This document shows, piece after piece, positions 1-8,008 of a DNA stretch of 64,000 nt. This DNA comes from Luteimonas wenzhouensis (GTDB taxonomy: Bacteria > Pseudomonadota > Gammaproteobacteria > Xanthomonadales > Xanthomonadaceae), in assembly GCF_007859305.1 (NCBI RefSeq), contig NZ_VOHE01000005.1, positions 62,001 to 126,000 on the forward strand. The letters run 5' to 3'. The translations under genes and the position numbers were made by a program. Below the pieces are notes generated by a model, which searched no databases, was not told where the DNA came from, and worked only from the letters and a program-made list of their open reading frames with translations. How positions within the stretch are numbered: the first letter of the stretch is position 1; every line of letters begins with the position of its first letter.

Positions 1-1
1 C

Positions 2-2458
2 ATGGATGAATCGGTCAGCGTGCACCTGTATGCGGGTAACAGGGCAGGTAGTGGAGGAACCTACGTCGGAGCGTACACTGCGAATGTCGCCAGCGAGAGT
101 GCGGTGGGCACGGCCTGTGATTCCAGAGGCAGTGCACACCGCTTCATGATTCCTTTGACCAATGCAGTTCAACAGCAGCATGGTGGAAAGGCAATCTATG
201 TGCACGGGATCTCTCCCGTCGGCACCGGGAGCATGAACCTTCTGCTGACCAGGTCTGGAGTGTTCACCATCCCTGGCGGGTCGTCCGCCAACTCGGCCGC
301 CGTGTCCTGCTTTGGACAGGCGTGCGCCGACGACGTAGACCTCGGGTTCGAAACGATGCACGACGTCGGAATCATGGCGGCGCCGCCGGGGACAATGACG
401 CACCGGGCATTTGCCGATTACGATGAGTTGAATCGTGTCCGCGCACGTCGGGGCAACAACGGCCAGCTCGAAACCTACGTCTATGACCACAACAGCAACC
501 TGACCAGCTTCAGTCGGGGCAGCTCAGGCGGGGTGCGGACGACGACATTCAGTTACGACGCATTGGACAGACTGGTCAGGAGCACCGCACCGGGGAATCG
601 CGTCACCAGTTTCGTCTACGACAAAGCGGATCGAATCGTTCGCGTCACCGATCCAAGGGGCAGACAAACCAACTACACCTACGACGGATTCGGCCAGCTG
701 TGGCGCCTTGTCAGTCCAGACACCGGCACCACCAACTTCCAGTATGACGCGCGTGGCCTGCGCACCCGAATGACTCGCCAGAATGGTGTCGCCACGAGCT
801 ACAGCTATGATGGCCTGGGGCGCATGACCAGTGCGACTGCCGGGGGACAAACACAGACCTTTGTCTATGACAGCTGCAGCAATGGGATAGGCCGCCTTTG
901 TCGTGTGAATGATCCGACCGGCAGCGTAAGCTACACCTATACGCCACACGGGCAGCTCGCCAGCCAGGCCAGCACCTTGCCGGCGGGTGGTTCGGCCAGC
1001 TATGCGTACACGTACGATAACCTGGGCCGCCTGTCCGGCATTGGCTATCCGGGAGGCGTGGGAGTCGGCTACGGCTACGCCAGCGGCAGGCTCTCTGCAA
1101 TGACGGTAACGATCGGCGGGGTTGCCCGTAACGTGGCCACCGGCATGCAGTACGAGCCATTCGGTTCGGTGAAGAGTTGGACGTGGGGTAATGGCTTGAG
1201 CCACGGGGCGATCTACGATCTGGACGGGCGGCTGACCGAACTCCACACGAAGAACGGCAGCGCCTTCCTGCAGAAGCTCAACTACACCTATACGCCGCAC
1301 GACGAGATTGCCGCAATCAGCAACCACGCTAATCCGGCGTTGAACCAGACCTATAGTTACGATCCACAGTCGCGGTTGGTGTCGGTAATCGCGAGCGGAG
1401 CAAACCAGAGCTTCGCCTGGGATCCTAACGGCAACCGGACCAGTCACACCTGGGACGGTGCGATCGACAGCTACGTCACGCCGTCGGCCAGTAACCGGTT
1501 GAGCGCCATCACCGGTTCACGGGCAACCAGCTACACCTACGACGCAAACGGCAACACCCTGACGGGTGAAGGCTCGAGTTACACCTACAACTCGTTCAAC
1601 CGGATGGCCACCGCGACCAAAGGGGGCGCCACCACGACCTACGCGATCAACGCACTCGGCCAGCGGGTGCACAAACGCACCGGAACCGGGCCCGATCACT
1701 GGTTCACCTACGGCCCAAGTGCCCAGATGCTGGGCGAGTATCGTGGTAGCTGGACGCACTACGTGTGGATGGGCGGGGTCCCCGTGGCGCGCGTGAAGGG
1801 CAACGAGCTTCTGATGATCCATAGCGATCATTTGGGGAGGCCCGAGATCGTGACCAACAGCGCGAAGGCCGTCGTCTGGCGCGCGAGCAACTATGCATTC
1901 GACCGGAAGGTGACTCTGGACGGCGTTGGGGGATTGAACCTCGGCTTTCCTGGACAATACTGGGATCAAGAGACTGGCCTCTGGTATAACCTCAACCGGA
2001 CCTATAACCCGCGAACTGGACGGTACTTGGAAAGCGATCCGATCGGTTTGGCTGGCGGCCTGAATACATATGCCTATGTTGGAGGAAACCCAGTTAACTT
2101 CATCGATCCGCTGGGCCTGCTAGGGGGGCGCCCTGGTAGGCCTAGAAGTCAATGGAATAGATTCCAACAGCAGAATGGCGGAACCGGTTTGACCCAAGCT
2201 CAGATGCGGTGGATCTACAGGCAGCTGCAGCTTCAAGAAATCGGGAGAAATCGTGATCTCCTTGAAGCAGGTGAGAACGCACCGGAGCCGTGGGGCGGGG
2301 TGACAGTGCAAAGTTGTGACGCATATTTTTGTAACGTGGAGGTTATGCAGTGCGCCTGCCCTGAGTCGAATTATTGTCCAAATCCGTCAAATCCGCCGCG
2401 GCAGGAGAGCTGTCCCTGCAGCCCAGTACAAGTTCGAGTGATTTCACCTCCCAGCTAA
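2..2458 (+). CDS. RHS repeat-associated core protein, C-terminal part (5' end outside window)
   Basis: The reading frame is open from the first bases, so the true N-terminus probably lies upstream. The visible 818 residues carry many YD repeats (motifs such as YDALDRL, YDGLGRM, YDANGN) and then the RHS core end, with [13 protein letters not shown] and DPLGL (Asp at about residue 702). RHS proteins build a beta-shell that encloses a variable C-terminal toxin tip, released after the DPxGx(n)DPxGL core. Here the tip is about 110 residues, has no family I recognise, and is unusual for seven cysteines in its last 60 residues (SCDAYFC, QCAC, SNYC, ESCPC). Base composition turns AT-richer from about 2100, as is typical for exchanged tips. 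Two small membrane proteins follow directly and are immunity candidates. The RHS identity is certain; the toxic activity is inferred from the family only. Confidence 0.93.
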   Translation: MDESVSVHLYAGNRAGSGGTYVGAYTANVASESAVGTACDSRGSAHRFMIPLTNAVQQQHGGKAIYVHGISPVGTGSMNLLLTRSGVFTIPGGSSANSAAVSCFGQACADDVDLGFETMHDVGIMAAPPGTMTHRAFADYDELNRVRARRGNNGQLETYVYDHNSNLTSFSRGSSGGVRTTTFSYDALDRLVRSTAPGNRVTSFVYDKADRIVRVTDPRGRQTNYTYDGFGQLWRLVSPDTGTTNFQYDARGLRTRMTRQNGVATSYSYDGLGRMTSATAGGQTQTFVYDSCSNGIGRLCRVNDPTGSVSYTYTPHGQLASQASTLPAGGSASYAYTYDNLGRLSGIGYPGGVGVGYGYASGRLSAMTVTIGGVARNVATGMQYEPFGSVKSWTWGNGLSHGAIYDLDGRLTELHTKNGSAFLQKLNYTYTPHDEIAAISNHANPALNQTYSYDPQSRLVSVIASGANQSFAWDPNGNRTSHTWDGAIDSYVTPSASNRLSAITGSRATSYTYDANGNTLTGEGSSYTYNSFNRMATATKGGATTTYAINALGQRVHKRTGTGPDHWFTYGPSAQMLGEYRGSWTHYVWMGGVPVARVKGNELLMIHSDHLGRPEIVTNSAKAVVWRASNYAFDRKVTLDGVGGLNLGFPGQYWDQETGLWYNLNRTYNPRTGRYLESDPIGLAGGLNTYAYVGGNPVNFIDPLGLLGGRPGRPRSQWNRFQQQNGGTGLTQAQMRWIYRQLQLQEIGRNRDLLEAGENAPEPWGGVTVQSCDAYFCNVEVMQCACPESNYCPNPSNPPRQESCPCSPVQVRVISPPS

Positions 2459-2468
2459 GGTGATCTGC

Positions 2469-2873
2469 GTGAAACTAGATATCGCTTACCGAGCATGCGT
2501 TGTCGCTCTCCTGATCGGCCAGTTGCTCTGGTTTCTCTTTCCGTGGGCGAGCCTGTACGGTGAACAGTCTGTAGCTGCATTGCTCTTCTATGGAGCGGAT
2601 TCCATACTGGGGGAGCAGGCATTGAATGTAGCCAGCCATTTCATCTTTGCGCTGTACTTAGTGACTTATGCTGGCATGTACTTTTTCATGCGGTGGGCGC
2701 GTAACTTCCTTCTAGTTTTGTTGCTGTTGGGAGGGCTCTGGATTCCCGTGAATGGGATTGCCGTTCAATCCGGATATGAGGCAATGCTCGGCTATTTTCT
2801 GACTCTCGGGGACGGCTTTCTTATTGGCATTTCCTTTTTCTCAAGGGTAAGCCAGGGATTCTCTAGATCATGA
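2469..2873 (+). CDS. small four-helix membrane protein behind the RHS tip (possible immunity protein)
   Basis: This encodes about 134 residues with four hydrophobic segments (around ACVVALLIGQLLWFLF, FIFALYLVTYAGMYFF, FLLVLLLLGGLW and LGYFLTLGDGFLIG), so it should sit in the inner membrane. A GTG at 2460 also opens the frame. I prefer the GTG at 2469 because AAGGTGA at 2457-2463 overlaps the RHS stop and is correctly spaced from it. It starts 10 bases after the RHS stop and overlaps the next gene by ATGA, so the three genes are probably one transcript. No family is recognised. Its position right after a variable RHS tip, and its lower GC than the flanks, make an immunity role plausible but unproven. 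Confidence 0.7.
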   Translation: MKLDIAYRACVVALLIGQLLWFLFPWASLYGEQSVAALLFYGADSILGEQALNVASHFIFALYLVTYAGMYFFMRWARNFLLVLLLLGGLWIPVNGIAVQSGYEAMLGYFLTLGDGFLIGISFFSRVSQGFSRS

Positions 2874-3202
2874 ACCAGGTGATGCTCATATTGCTTGCTC
2901 TTGGTTGGGTGGTCAGTCTGATCCTTATGGTCAGGCTTTTACGAAGCGGCAAGGGGGTTGCCGAAAAAATTGGAGGATGTGCGCTGCTTCTTGTGCCATT
3001 TTTTGGCCCCCTTCTGTATCAGTTCGTAGTTGATCCCCCGCCCGCGAAACATCCGTTGCTGCAAGCTCGTGGTCCCAGAGGGGAATACGCGCACAAGTGG
3101 ATCGCCGTTCGGCCTGTTCTGGAAGACGGCCTGAAGCAAAAAGGCGAGCCTGAGGAAGCGGCCAAAGGCGAGCTTGATGGCGGCGGCTCACGGGGATCGT
3201 AG
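2870..3202 (+). CDS. small two-helix membrane protein, second gene behind the RHS tip
   Basis: The 110-residue product has two N-terminal transmembrane segments (VMLILLALGWVVSLILMV at about residues 4-21 and GGCALLLVPFFGPLLYQFVV at about 35-54), followed by a charged, probably soluble tail. It starts inside an ATGA overlap with the preceding membrane protein, so the two are translationally coupled. The pair may form one membrane complex or be two stages of an immunity module. The tail ends in a Gly/Ser-rich stretch only a few bases before an orphan RHS core fragment, so the last residues may come from recombination. No homologous family is recognised. Confidence 0.6.
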   Translation: MNQVMLILLALGWVVSLILMVRLLRSGKGVAEKIGGCALLLVPFFGPLLYQFVVDPPPAKHPLLQARGPRGEYAHKWIAVRPVLEDGLKQKGEPEEAAKGELDGGGSRGS

Positions 3203-3212
3203 GTCCTGGGTA

Positions 3213-3257
3213 TATGCCTATGTTTGCGGAAATCCGATTAGCTTGATTGATCTGTAA
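3213..3257 (+). pseudogene. orphan RHS core end fragment
   Basis: These 45 bases read YAYVCGNPISLIDL followed by a stop. They match the sequence [16 protein letters not shown] at the core end of the upstream RHS gene, which is the boundary where tips are exchanged. There is no start codon and no tip behind it. It is best explained as the remnant of an older displaced RHS C-terminus (an orphan tip), left when a new tip/immunity cassette was acquired upstream. Confidence 0.75.
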
Positions 3258-3271
3258 TCCCAGACGTGTCT

Positions 3272-3507
3272 GCCGTGACGCCCCAAGCTCTCACGCGTTG
3301 GCGCCAGCGGCTGGGTGAGGCGGGGAAGAGCTGCTGACGCAAACCATTGCGGCGGCGCGGGTGATGAAGGCAGTCGATGCGCGGGAGCTGTCGAGGGTGG
3401 CCGTGGACACGACGGTGCAGGAGAAGGCGGTTTCCCACCAGACCGACAGCCGGCTGCTGGAAGTGGCACGCAGGAAGCTGGTACTGCTGAGCCGTCGTAA
3501 GGGATGA
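3272..3507 (+). pseudogene. IS5-family-like transposase fragment, frameshifted
   Basis: Reading from 3272 gives SAVTPQALTRWRQRLGEAG. One base is then missing near 3317, and the next frame continues EELLTQTIAAARVMKAVDARELSRVAVDTTVQEKAVSHQTDSRLLEVARRKLV to a stop at 3505-3507. VDTTVQEK and PTDSRLLE-like blocks are typical of IS5-family DDE transposases (first catalytic Asp in VDTTV). Only about 75 residues from the middle remain and no terminal inverted repeats are visible, so this is a dead remnant. Confidence 0.7.
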
Positions 3508-3607
3508 TGAGCCGACTGCTTGAAGACTGCACCATGGCGGCGCGTCGTATGCCGTGCATGCGGGGATGAGCCGGACTGACCATGACCGGAATGAGCCGCC
3601 TTGCCGC

Positions 3608-3763
3608 CTAGGATGCGCAGGCTAGGGATGTGTTCCGCGCGCATGCGAGGAAGAGCTGGCACCGGTCGGTTCTTGCAGCGTCGATTGAAGTGTGTGCGGC
3701 AGCCCGCGCGCGCAGCCGTGCCATCACTTCGTCGTCAAGATGCTGGATGGTCAACGTGGACAT
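3608..3763 (-). pseudogene. truncated ribbon-helix-helix (FitA-like) antitoxin
   Basis: A 51-residue minus-strand frame starts MSTLTIQHLDDEVMARLRARAAAH, the usual N-terminus of FitA/VapB-type ribbon-helix-helix antitoxins, whose first strand binds operator DNA. The following residues no longer resemble the family and no toxin gene follows. An in-frame ATG at 3778 could add five residues. It is probably a decayed toxin-antitoxin remnant in the same debris as the RHS and IS fragments. Confidence 0.5.
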
Positions 3764-3940
3764 GGAGCCCTCCGGCATGGCACCTCGAACGATCGTATTC
3801 CAATCCCTGTGCAGCGTCCGGGGCCGCCGACGCGATGCCTATTGCGGTTTGCCGGGGGAAAGGCCACGTGCAACGACGGAACCAAGGTCGAAGCTGGTCC
3901 GCAGCATGAGTGCGAAGGAATGGCCGGCGCGCGCAGTAGG

Positions 3941-3963
3941 AAAAAGCGCGGCTTTCGCCGCGC
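3941..3963 (-). terminator. rho-independent terminator of the minus-strand lipoprotein operon
   Basis: On the minus strand this is GCGCGGC, loop GAAA, GCCGCGC, then five T. A perfect 7-bp GC stem with a stable GNRA tetraloop and a T tract ends 27 bases after the lipoprotein stop. It is the clearest intrinsic terminator in the window. Confidence 0.85.
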
Positions 3964-3989
3964 CTTCCGGATGCGCGATGCGATCCGCG

Positions 3990-4463
3990 TCACCGCACCT
4001 CGAACTCGCTGCTGCTGATCACGTTGCCATCCTGGCTGATCTCGACCTGGTAGCGGCCGGTCGGCCAGCCGTCGGGGTTGCTGACGTGGAAGTGGGTGAC
4101 CTGGGCGCCGGCGGCGACGTCCTTGTGTTCTTCGGTCACCACCTGGTCGCTGTCCAGGTGGGTCCAGCGCGCGGTCAGGCGGCGGGCCTCGCCGTCGGTT
4201 TCCACCGAGGCATGGATGGTGTCGCCGCTGGAGAAGGCGTTGACCGGGGTGGCGATGCGGTTGTCGGCGCCGATCGCGTTGCCCAGGGTGAGGGGCGCGG
4301 TGCTGGAGGCCGGCGCCAGCACCGGTGCCGGCACGGTGGTGGCGGGCTGGGTGGCGGTGGGCGGCGGCACGACGGGGTCGGGCTCTTCCCTGCGGCAGCC
4401 GGCAAGCGCGGCGACGGCGACGACGGTAACCAGCAGGGCCTGGACGGAACGGTTCTGGCGCAT
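3990..4463 (-). CDS. small exported lipoprotein
   Basis: The 157-residue protein begins MRQNRSVQALLVTVVAVAALAGC, a signal peptide with lipobox LAGC (lipidated Cys at about residue 23). A Pro/Thr/Ala-rich linker follows, then a C-terminal domain of about 110 residues that looks like a beta-sandwich (alternating WTHLDSDQVV, TGRYQVEISQDG, SSSEFEVR). That end is reminiscent of domains in which a ligand or surface modulates an Ig-like fold, but I cannot name a family. It lies 31 bases behind the LysM gene on the same strand and ahead of a strong terminator, so it is the last gene of the M20-queF-LysM run. The likely place is the periplasmic face of a membrane. Confidence 0.8.
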   Translation of the reverse strand: MRQNRSVQALLVTVVAVAALAGCRREEPDPVVPPPTATQPATTVPAPVLAPASSTAPLTLGNAIGADNRIATPVNAFSSGDTIHASVETDGEARRLTARWTHLDSDQVVTEEHKDVAAGAQVTHFHVSNPDGWPTGRYQVEISQDGNVISSSEFEVR

Positions 4464-4494
4464 GGGATGTCCTCTTCGATGGGCGTGGGCGCGG

Positions 4495-4869
4495 TCAGGC
4501 CGCGGAGGGCGGCGGACCCTGGCCTTCGCCGTCTTCCTCGATCTCCGGCAGGGTGATCACCTGGCCGGGAAAGATGCGGTCGGGGTTGTCGAGCGTGGCG
4601 CGGTTGGCTTTGAAGATCTGCTGCCAGTAGCTGGCCTTGCCGTAGACGCGCCTGGCGATCGCCGAGAGCGTGTCGCCCTTTTCGATGGTGTAGCTGCGCG
4701 CGCCGATGCTGCCGGCGCCGCCCTGGCCGGCGGGCACGCTGTCGGCGCCGCTGACCACGTTGGAAAAATCCGGGCGCCCGCCCTGCAGCGGTGCCTTGCC
4801 GTCATCCGCGGGCTGGCTGCTGGCGCCGCTCTGGACCCGCGAGAAATCGGGTTTTCGTTCGTTGTTCAT
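4495..4869 (-). CDS. LysM-domain protein
   Basis: The 124-residue protein has a polar, low-complexity N-terminal half (KPDFSRVQSGASS, and the similar RPDFSNVVSGADS, an internal repeat) and a C-terminal LysM domain (YTIEKGDTLSAIARRVYG, then IFKANR, NPDRIFPGQVITLPE). LysM binds N-acetylglucosamine chains such as peptidoglycan. There is no signal peptide, as in cytoplasmic YgaU/Kbp-like LysM proteins, which it resembles in length and domain position. The start at 4869 (MNNERKP) is preferred over an in-frame ATG at 4899, because the extra residues are Arg/Pro-rich and non-conserved in character. It is colinear with queF and the lipoprotein. Confidence 0.82.
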   Translation of the reverse strand: MNNERKPDFSRVQSGASSQPADDGKAPLQGGRPDFSNVVSGADSVPAGQGGAGSIGARSYTIEKGDTLSAIARRVYGKASYWQQIFKANRATLDNPDRIFPGQVITLPEIEEDGEGQGPPPSAA

Positions 4870-4953
4870 CGCGCTGCGCTCCCGTGGCAGGTGCGGCACG
4901 ACGTTGGCATGGGCGACGTTAAGGGCGCATCGCGATGGCGGCGGCCGGTCCGG

Positions 4954-5766
4954 CTATTGCCGGTGTTCGCGTCGCGGCGCCGGCGGGGTGGAGCCCGGCG
5001 TGGCGCGCCAGGGGTTGATGTCCAGCCCGCCGCGCCGGGTGTAGCGCGCTTCCACCGACAGCCATCGCGGCGCGCACCGCGCCATCAGGTCGATGAACAC
5101 CTGTTCCACGCACTGTTCGTGGAAGCCGGCGTGTTCGCGGTAGGACACCAGGTAGCGCAGCAGCGCGGCGCGGTCGATGCGCGGGCCGCGGTAGGCGATG
5201 TCGATCGTGGCCCAGTCGGGCTGGCCGGTGACCGGGCAGTTGGACTTGAGCAGGTGGCTGCGCAGCACCTCGTCGGCCTGGTCGCCGGGATCGGCGCGGA
5301 GCAGGCCGGGGTCGGGCGGGCCGTAGCGGTCGATGTCCACCTCCAGCGCGTCGATGCAGGCCGCGCCGTCGTCGCCGCCCATCGGCGGCAGGCCGAAGTC
5401 CACCGCCACCGGGCCGCCGGTCGCGCGCGACAGGTCGTCGGCGATGCGCCGGCGCACGGCTTCCGGCGCCTCGAACCGCTCGGCGTTGAGCGAGTTCAGG
5501 TAGAGCTTGAGCGACTTCGACTCCACCAGGTGCGGGGTAGAGGCGGGGACGCGCAGGGTGGCGGTGGCGACCTGCGGCTTGCCGCGCGCGTCCAGCCACG
5601 ACAGCTCGTAGGCATGCCAGCGGTCGTGGCCGGCGAACGGCAGCGCGTCGCCGAGGCCCAGCGCCGCGCGCGCCGGGGCGCGCGCGATCGGGAACAGCAG
5701 CGCCGGATCGTAACGGCGCGGATAGGCGACCTCGCGGCCGAGCAGCGAATCTTCCGGCGTGGACAT
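4954..5766 (-). CDS. queF: NADPH-dependent 7-cyano-7-deazaguanine reductase
   Basis: QueF reduces preQ0 to preQ1, the last step before queuosine is inserted into tRNA. The 270-residue size is that of the long E. coli-type enzyme with two tandem tunnel-fold halves. The catalytic Cys is C177 in [11 protein letters not shown], and the partner Asp is D184; the seven-residue spacing equals C190/D197 of the E. coli enzyme. The N-terminal half keeps [15 protein letters not shown], the preQ0/NADPH-binding stretch. The gene follows the M20 hydrolase by 33 bases and is probably cotranscribed, although no functional link is obvious. It acts in the cytoplasm. Confidence 0.96.
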   Translation of the reverse strand: MSTPEDSLLGREVAYPRRYDPALLFPIARAPARAALGLGDALPFAGHDRWHAYELSWLDARGKPQVATATLRVPASTPHLVESKSLKLYLNSLNAERFEAPEAVRRRIADDLSRATGGPVAVDFGLPPMGGDDGAACIDALEVDIDRYGPPDPGLLRADPGDQADEVLRSHLLKSNCPVTGQPDWATIDIAYRGPRIDRAALLRYLVSYREHAGFHEQCVEQVFIDLMARCAPRWLSVEARYTRRGGLDINPWRATPGSTPPAPRREHRQ

Positions 5767-5799
5767 CGCGCCATTCTAGGCGCGCGCGGCCGCGCCTGC

Positions 5800-7119
5800 T
5801 CAGCCGCCGGTCGCCCCATGCAGGTAGTCCAGCGACACCTGCAGCATCGCCCGCAGGCCCACGTCCAGCGCTTCCTCGTCGAGGAAGAACTCCGGCGAAT
5901 GGTTGCTCGGCGCGGTGGCCGGGTCGACGCCGCGCGGGGTGGCACCGACGAAGAAGAACAGACCGGGCACCTCGCGGGCGAAGAACGAGAAGTCCTCCGC
6001 GCCGGTGATCAGGCCCGGGTCGAGGACGTTGCCCTCGCCGACCGCCTGCGCGAGGCTGGGTCGCATCCGCGCCGCCAGCGCCGGGTCGTTCACGGTCACC
6101 GGGTAGTTGTGGTCGATCGGGATCCGCGCTTCCACCGTCGCCCCGTGCGCGGCGGCCACGTGTTCGGCGACGTTGCGCAGGTCGGCGAAGACCGCCTCGC
6201 GCATGCCGTCGTCGAAGGTGCGGATGGTGCCGATCAGCTCCACCTGGTCGGGGATGATGTTGTGGCGGATGCCGCCCTTGACCGCGCCGAAGGTCACCAC
6301 TGCCGGCAGCCGGGTGATGTCGGTGCGGCGGCTGACGATGGTCTGCGCGGTCGACACCAGGTCGGCGGCGGCGACGACCGGATCGACGCCGTTCCACGGC
6401 CGCGAGCCGTGCGTCTGCCGGCCCTTGACCGTGATCTCGAACGCGTCGGACGCGGCCATCAGCGGGCCCGGGCGCACCGCGATGCGGCCGACGTTGTAGC
6501 CGGAGCTCACGTGCAGCCCGAACACGGCGTCGGGCCGGAAGCCGTCGAATACGCCCTGGGCCAGCATCTCCTGCGCGCCGCCCACTTCGCCTTCCGGCGC
6601 GCCTTCCTCCGCCGGCTGGAAGATGAAGAGCACCTCGCCCGGAAGCTCGTCCCGCATCGCCGCCAGCGCCTCGGCCACCCCCATCAGGATCGCCACGTGC
6701 GCGTCGTGGCCGCAGGCGTGCATCACGCCCACGGTCTGGCCGCGGAAGGTGGCGGTGGCCTTGGAGGCGAACGGCAGGTCCACGCGCTCGGTGACCGGCA
6801 GCGCGTCCATGTCGGCGCGCAGCGCGATCCGGGGGCCGGGCCGCCCGCCCTTGAGCACCGCGGTGACGCCGGTGGTGGCGATGCCGGTCCTGGGCTCGAG
6901 CCCGAGCGATCGCAGGTGCGCGGCGACCAGCGCGGCGGTGCGCGTCTCGCGGTTGCCCAGCTCCGGGTGCTGGTGGATGTCGCGGCGCCATTCCACCACC
7001 CTGGCCTGCAGCGCCTGCGCCGCCTGCGCCACTTCCGGGCGCTGCTGCGCGGCGGCGGCCGACGGCAGGCAGGCGGCGATCAGGCAGGCGAGGGCGGTCG
7101 GCAGCAGGCGCGGATGCAT
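5800..7119 (-). CDS. exported M20-family amidohydrolase (first paralog)
   Basis: This is a 439-residue metallopeptidase/amidohydrolase of the M20D type (hippurate hydrolase, IAA-amino acid hydrolase family), which removes acyl groups from N-acylated amino acids. It carries DMDALPV, HACGHDAHVAILMG (metal-ligand Cys/His), QPAEEG (catalytic and metal Glu) and ITGAEDFSFFA (last ligand region). The N-terminus MHPRLLPTALACLIAACLPSAAAAQQ is a signal peptide, so it acts in the periplasm. The open frame extends further upstream, but that part is unlike coding sequence. The start at 7119 is chosen because the signal peptide begins there. A close paralog lies at 8009-9304, with a TauE permease between them. 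Confidence 0.93.
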   Translation of the reverse strand: MHPRLLPTALACLIAACLPSAAAAQQRPEVAQAAQALQARVVEWRRDIHQHPELGNRETRTAALVAAHLRSLGLEPRTGIATTGVTAVLKGGRPGPRIALRADMDALPVTERVDLPFASKATATFRGQTVGVMHACGHDAHVAILMGVAEALAAMRDELPGEVLFIFQPAEEGAPEGEVGGAQEMLAQGVFDGFRPDAVFGLHVSSGYNVGRIAVRPGPLMAASDAFEITVKGRQTHGSRPWNGVDPVVAAADLVSTAQTIVSRRTDITRLPAVVTFGAVKGGIRHNIIPDQVELIGTIRTFDDGMREAVFADLRNVAEHVAAAHGATVEARIPIDHNYPVTVNDPALAARMRPSLAQAVGEGNVLDPGLITGAEDFSFFAREVPGLFFFVGATPRGVDPATAPSNHSPEFFLDEEALDVGLRAMLQVSLDYLHGATGG

Positions 7120-7219
7120 CGGCGGTCTCCGGACAAGGACGTCCCGGGATGCTAACCGACCGCACGATGCGTAGACTCCGCGACTCCCGCGCGCCTTGCG
7201 CCCCCCACACCCTCTCCCG

Positions 7220-8005
7220 ATGCACGAACTTGCCCTGCAGCTGCTGGCGTGGCTGTTCCTGGCCGCGCTGCTGGCCGGCTTCATCGACGCGATCGCCGGC
7301 GGCGGCGGCATGGTCACGATCCCGGCGATGCTGCTGGCCGGGATCCCGCCGCTGCAGGTGCTGGGCACCAACAAGCTGCAGGCGGTGTTCGGTTCGGGCG
7401 CGGCCAGCTGGAGCTACGCCCGCGCCGGCCACGTCGACCTGCGCGGGCAATGGCCGATGGCGCTGGGCGCGGCGCTCGGGGCGGTGGGCGGCGCGCTGCT
7501 GGCCACCGCGATGCCCACCGACTGGCTGCGCGCGGTGCTGCCACTGCTGCTGGTGGCGATCGCGCTGTACTTCGGCGTCAAGCGCGACGTGGGCGAACTC
7601 GAACGCCACCGCCGGATCAGCCCGCTGCTGTTCGGGCTGCTGTTCGTGCCGGCGATCGGCTTCTACGACGGCGTGTTCGGCCCCGGCACCGGCTCGTTCC
7701 TGATGCTGGGCTTCGTCAGCCTGGCCGGCTTCGGCATCCTCAAGGCCACCGCCCACACCAAGTTCCTCAACTTCGGCTCCAACGTCGGCGCGCTGCTGGT
7801 GTTCGTGGCCGCCGGCGCGGTGTTGTGGAAGGTCGGCCTGGTGATGGGCGCGGGCCAGTGGATCGGCGCGCGGCTGGGGGCGCGCTTCGCGATGCGCCGC
7901 GGCGCGCGGGTGATCCGGCCGCTGCTGGTGGTGGTGTCGATCGCGCTGGCGCTGCGCCTGCTCGCCGACCCGGCGCATCCGCTGCGCCAGTGGGCGGGCG
8001 GGTAG
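7220..8005 (+). CDS. TauE/SafE-family permease (YfcA-like)
   Basis: The 261-residue polytopic membrane protein has the two-halved layout of the TauE/SafE (DUF81) family: LLAGFIDAIAGGGGMVTIPAMLLAG near the N-terminus and IGFYDGVFGPGTGSFLMLGF in the second half, with the Gly-rich GGGGM and GPGTGS signatures. Family members export or import sulfite, sulfonates or organic anions. The substrate here is unknown. It is encoded between two minus-strand M20 hydrolases, so a role in moving one of their products or substrates is possible but inferred. The start ATG at 7220 begins the first hydrophobic segment; an upstream in-frame start at 7196 adds only RPPHPLP-type residues. Confidence 0.93.
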   Translation: MHELALQLLAWLFLAALLAGFIDAIAGGGGMVTIPAMLLAGIPPLQVLGTNKLQAVFGSGAASWSYARAGHVDLRGQWPMALGAALGAVGGALLATAMPTDWLRAVLPLLLVAIALYFGVKRDVGELERHRRISPLLFGLLFVPAIGFYDGVFGPGTGSFLMLGFVSLAGFGILKATAHTKFLNFGSNVGALLVFVAAGAVLWKVGLVMGAGQWIGARLGARFAMRRGARVIRPLLVVVSIALALRLLADPAHPLRQWAGG

Positions 8006-8008
8006 GCC

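Noticed and set aside
4078-7155. Plus-strand open frame of over 1000 codons
   Set aside because: Antisense shadow of queF and the M20 hydrolase in very GC-rich DNA; Arg/Ala/Gly-dominated with no domain.
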